In this document: positions 6,373 through 8,326 of the stretch, in pieces
Position numbering within the stretch: the stretch's first letter is position 1
Layout: every line of letters begins with the position of its first letter
Origin: Bacteroidota bacterium
GTDB taxonomy: Bacteria; Bacteroidota; Bacteroidia; Flavobacteriales; Flavobacteriaceae
Direction of reading: 5' to 3'
Length of the DNA: 8,326 nucleotides
Assembly: GCA_024280815.1 (NCBI GenBank)
Contig: JAJRPL010000092.1
Span: 1-8,326 of the forward strand
Made by a program: the position numbers and the translations under genes
The notes under the pieces: model-generated
What the model was told of the DNA's origin: nothing
Database searches by the model: none
Seen by the model: only the letters and a program-made list of their open reading frames with translations

Positions 6373-6594
6373 ATGTTAAAAAAGTACTTAATATTAATTT
6401 TAGTTGTATTGTTTGTTTCTTTCTCAAATGAAGCAAGTGCACAAGGTGGTGGTGACGGACCTCCCCCTCCTGGCGGTGGGCCTGGTGGTGGTGGTATAGT
6501 TCCTCCTCGTAATCCTATTGATGGAGGTTTAGGTATTTTATTTGCTTTAGGTGTAGGTTATGCTATAAAGAAAATAAGAAAAGAAGAAGAGTAA
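6373..6594 (+). CDS. Small secreted Gly/Pro-rich protein with PIDGG C-terminal sorting-like tail
   Basis: The product has 73 residues. A signal peptide (MLKKYLILILVVLFVSF, cleavage near ASAQ, 21-24) is followed by a low-complexity Gly/Pro stretch (25-46), PIDGG (48-52), a short hydrophobic segment (about 53-64) and a basic end (KKIRK, 66-70, then three Glu). The motif-hydrophobic-basic order resembles PEP-CTERM-type sorting signals. I recall flavobacterial proteins being named for a 'PID-CTERM' domain with this tail, but could not check it here. Between the two signals only about 23 residues remain. I chose the ATG at 6373 because the signal peptide starts there and AGGGA (6361-6365) is a plausible ribosome site. 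A frame open further upstream begins inside the promoter. Function unknown; cell-envelope location is inferred. It converges on ribE with 3 bases between stop codons. Confidence 0.85.
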   Translation: MLKKYLILILVVLFVSFSNEASAQGGGDGPPPPGGGPGGGGIVPPRNPIDGGLGILFALGVGYAIKKIRKEEE

Positions 6595-6597
6595 ATG

Positions 6598-7191
6598 TTA
6601 TAGTGTAGTAATTCTAGCAACATACTTTCCTATTACATCAAATTCTAAATTCACAAAATCATTTATTTGTATTGCACTAAAGTTAGTGTGCTTATAAGTA
6701 TAAGGAATAATAGCCACACTAAATTGATTTTTTAAAGAATTAATAACGGTTAAACTTACTCCATTTATTGTTATAGAACCTTTCTCAATAGTAATGTTGT
6801 TGTTTTTTAACGAGTTATATTGAAAAGTAAATAGCCAACTTCCATTTTTATTTTGAATATCAATACATTCTCCTGTTTCATCAACATGACCTTGCACAAT
6901 ATGCCCGTCAAGTCGATCACCTAACTTCATTGCTCTTTCTAAATTTACTTTATCATTTACTTTAATATTTTTAAAATTACTTTTAGATAAAGTTTCTTCA
7001 ATGGCTGTAACCGTATAAGTATTATTTTTTAAATCTAAGTTGATAACGGTTAAACATACACCATTATGAGCGATACTTTGGTCAATTTTTAATTCAGATG
7101 TAAGACTGCTTTTTACAATGATATTGAGGTTGTTTTGATCTTTATTTAAAGCGGCAATTTCGCCAATGTTTTCTATGATTCCTGTAAACAT
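6598..7191 (-). CDS. ribE: Riboflavin synthase, alpha chain
   Basis: The enzyme dismutates two 6,7-dimethyl-8-ribityllumazine molecules into riboflavin and a pyrimidinedione that is recycled by lumazine synthase; it acts in the cytosol as a trimer. The 197-residue length is normal. Two lumazine-binding barrels are visible. The N-terminal one has the start signature MFTGIIE, GVCLTV (44-49, Cys46 near E. coli Cys48), TAIEETL (62-68) and NLERAM (83-88). The C-terminal one has DGHIVQGHVD (95-104, His102), KGSITINGVSLTV (137-149, Ser146 and Thr148), IPYTYKHTNF (162-171) and VNLEFDVIGKY (180-190). The invariant MFTGIIE at the ATG fixes the start. It stands alone, divergent from pdxA and convergent with the small secreted-protein gene. 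The 58-bp upstream gap is too short for an FMN riboswitch. The symbol ribE follows one convention; ribC is also used for this enzyme. Confidence 0.97.
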   Translation of the reverse strand: MFTGIIENIGEIAALNKDQNNLNIIVKSSLTSELKIDQSIAHNGVCLTVINLDLKNNTYTVTAIEETLSKSNFKNIKVNDKVNLERAMKLGDRLDGHIVQGHVDETGECIDIQNKNGSWLFTFQYNSLKNNNITIEKGSITINGVSLTVINSLKNQFSVAIIPYTYKHTNFSAIQINDFVNLEFDVIGKYVARITTL

Positions 7192-7211
7192 ATTATGTTA
7201 ATATTAATGAG

Positions 7212-7219
7212 TACTTTTG
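7212..7219 (+). promoter_or_regulatory. -7 box for pdxA
   Basis: TACTTTTG is an exact TAnnTTTG match 30 bases before the pdxA ATG. No clear TTTG is found at the expected -33 position (near 7189-7192). It lies 6 bases from the opposing ribE -7 box. Confidence 0.5.
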
Positions 7220-7225
7220 TAAGCT

Positions 7226-7233
7226 CAAAAATA
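7226..7233 (-). promoter_or_regulatory. -7 box for ribE
   Basis: On the minus strand this reads TATTTTTG, an exact TAnnTTTG match, with predicted initiation near 7220 and a leader of about 29 bases. The -33 element is not recognisable; its expected place falls in the first codons of pdxA. Confidence 0.5.
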
Positions 7234-7249
7234 GGAATTAATTTGTAGT

Positions 7250-8287
7250 ATGAATAAAAATAACACCATAAAAGTTGGAATATCTGTCGGAGATATAAAT
7301 GGTATAGGTATAGAAATTATATTGAAAACTTTTGAAGATTCGAGAATGTTAGAGTTTTGTACGCCAATTATCTTTGCTTCCAACAAGACAGTTTCTTCAC
7401 ATAAAAAGCAATTGAACCTTCATACACAAACAAGCGGTATTGAAAATGCTACAAAACCAATATCAAACAAATTGAACTTGGTAAATGTTTGGAAAGAAGA
7501 AGTACAGGTTGATTTTGGTAAAGAAACTAAAGATGGTGGTAAGTATGCATTTTTATCATTACAAGCTGCAGTTAAATCTCTAAAGAATAATGAGATAGAT
7601 GTTTTGGTAACGGCACCAATTAATAAACATAATATTCAATCTGATAATTTTAGGTTTAGTGGGCACACAGAATACCTAGAAGATAATTTGGAAGGAGAAA
7701 GCTTGATGATTTTAATGACTGATGAAATTAAAATCGGATTAATAACTGGTCACATACCCATTCAAAAAATTGCAGAAACGATTACCCAAGAACTGATAGA
7801 GAAGAAAGTCAATATAATGCATAAATCGTTAATTCAAGATTTTAACATTTCCAAACCTAAAATTGCAGTATTAGGGTTGAATCCACATTGTGGAGATAAT
7901 GGTGTTATTGGTAATGAAGATGATGATTTAATTAAGCCTACTTTAGAAAGAATACAAGTAAATGGAAAGTTAGTTTATGGCCCTTATTCAGCTGATAGTT
8001 TTTTCGGTTCAGAAGCGTATAAAAAGTTTGATGGTATTTTAGCGATGTATCACGATCAAGGTCTCGCCCCGTTTAAAACACTTTCTTTTGGTAATGGTGT
8101 TAATTTTACTGCTGGGCTCAATAAAATCAGAACCTCACCAGACCATGGTACGGCTTATGAAATTGCAGGAAAAGGCATTGCTAACCATAATTCTTTTAAA
8201 GAAGCCTTGTATTCAGCGATAGCTATTTTTAAGTCTCGTAAAGAATATAATGAACTTATAGAAAATAAATTAAGGATAAGGAAATAA
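7250..8287 (+). CDS. pdxA: 4-Hydroxythreonine-4-phosphate dehydrogenase
   Basis: The enzyme oxidises 4-phosphohydroxy-L-threonine, which decarboxylates to 3-amino-2-oxopropyl phosphate for PdxJ, in the DXP-dependent route to pyridoxal phosphate. It is a cytosolic, metal-dependent homodimer. The 345-residue length is normal. Visible motifs are GISVGDINGIGIE (10-22), TAPINKHNI (121-129), FSGHTEYL (136-143), TGHIP (166-170), LGLNPHCGDNG (208-218), GPYSADSFF (244-252), YHDQGLAPFK (267-276) and RTSPDHGTA (294-302). His168, His213 and His268 correspond to the E. coli metal ligands His166, His211 and His266. The ATG at 7250 places the first motif nine residues in, as usual. PdxA2-like paralogues share the fold, but the lone biosynthetic setting and full motif set favour PdxA. 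The next promoter starts within 30 bases of the stop, so downstream genes may be separately transcribed. Confidence 0.96.
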   Translation: MNKNNTIKVGISVGDINGIGIEIILKTFEDSRMLEFCTPIIFASNKTVSSHKKQLNLHTQTSGIENATKPISNKLNLVNVWKEEVQVDFGKETKDGGKYAFLSLQAAVKSLKNNEIDVLVTAPINKHNIQSDNFRFSGHTEYLEDNLEGESLMILMTDEIKIGLITGHIPIQKIAETITQELIEKKVNIMHKSLIQDFNISKPKIAVLGLNPHCGDNGVIGNEDDDLIKPTLERIQVNGKLVYGPYSADSFFGSEAYKKFDGILAMYHDQGLAPFKTLSFGNGVNFTAGLNKIRTSPDHGTAYEIAGKGIANHNSFKEALYSAIAIFKSRKEYNELIENKLRIRK

Positions 8288-8314
8288 ATTTTATTAAATT
8301 AGTAATAATTTTAT

Positions 8315-8322
8315 TACATTTG
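8315..8322 (+). promoter_or_regulatory. -7 box for a gene beyond the right edge
   Basis: TACATTTG followed by CA is an exact TAnnTTTG match downstream of pdxA. It implies a rightward gene starting just past the window. No strong -33 element is seen, and the gene itself is not visible. Confidence 0.5.
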
Positions 8323-8326
8323 CACG

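Noticed and set aside
7192..7249. FMN riboswitch upstream of ribE
   Set aside because: The gap is only 58 bases and AT-rich, far too short for the RFN element, and no matching helices are seen.

Overview
The window looks like a chromosomal segment from a member of the Flavobacteriia (Bacteroidota). The DNA is very AT-rich, and upstream of several genes there are Bacteroidota-type -7 boxes (TAnnTTTG). The proteins also have the style of this group: a lipoprotein RND adaptor with an N-terminal coiled coil, and a tiny Gly/Pro-rich secreted protein ending in a PIDGG-hydrophobic-basic tail. The genes are ordinary housekeeping and efflux genes. I see no mobile element, CRISPR array, phage gene or defence system.

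Left part (1-5060): a leftward four-gene operon for a tripartite drug/solute efflux pump. In transcription order it encodes a TetR-family regulator (5008-4406), a TolC-like outer-membrane channel (4404-3064), a lipoprotein periplasmic adaptor (3056-1917) and an RND inner-membrane pump (from 1912, running off the left edge after 637 codons). Gaps between the genes are 1, 7 and 4 bases, so one mRNA probably carries all four. A good promoter (TTTG-N19-TATATTTG, minus strand) lies just before the TetR gene. A perfect 9-bp inverted repeat sits over its -33 element and spacer, which suggests that the regulator represses its own operon.

Middle part (5061-6372): a divergent gene for a trans-polyprenyl diphosphate synthase, starting at a TTG codon (5133-6098). 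It is followed by a complete tRNA gene with anticodon CAT (6171-6244) and a promoter for the next small gene.

Right part (6373-8326): a 73-residue secreted protein with a sorting-signal-like C-terminus (6373-6594) converges, with only 3 bases between stop codons, on riboflavin synthase alpha chain ribE (7191-6598). ribE is divergent from pdxA (7250-8287), the PLP-biosynthesis dehydrogenase. The 58-bp ribE/pdxA gap holds two opposed -7 boxes only 6 bases apart. A further -7 box at 8315-8322 announces another rightward gene beyond the window.

The most worthwhile leads are the TetR operator/promoter architecture, the PIDGG-tailed mini-protein, and the interlocked ribE/pdxA promoters. None amounts to a clearly new system.
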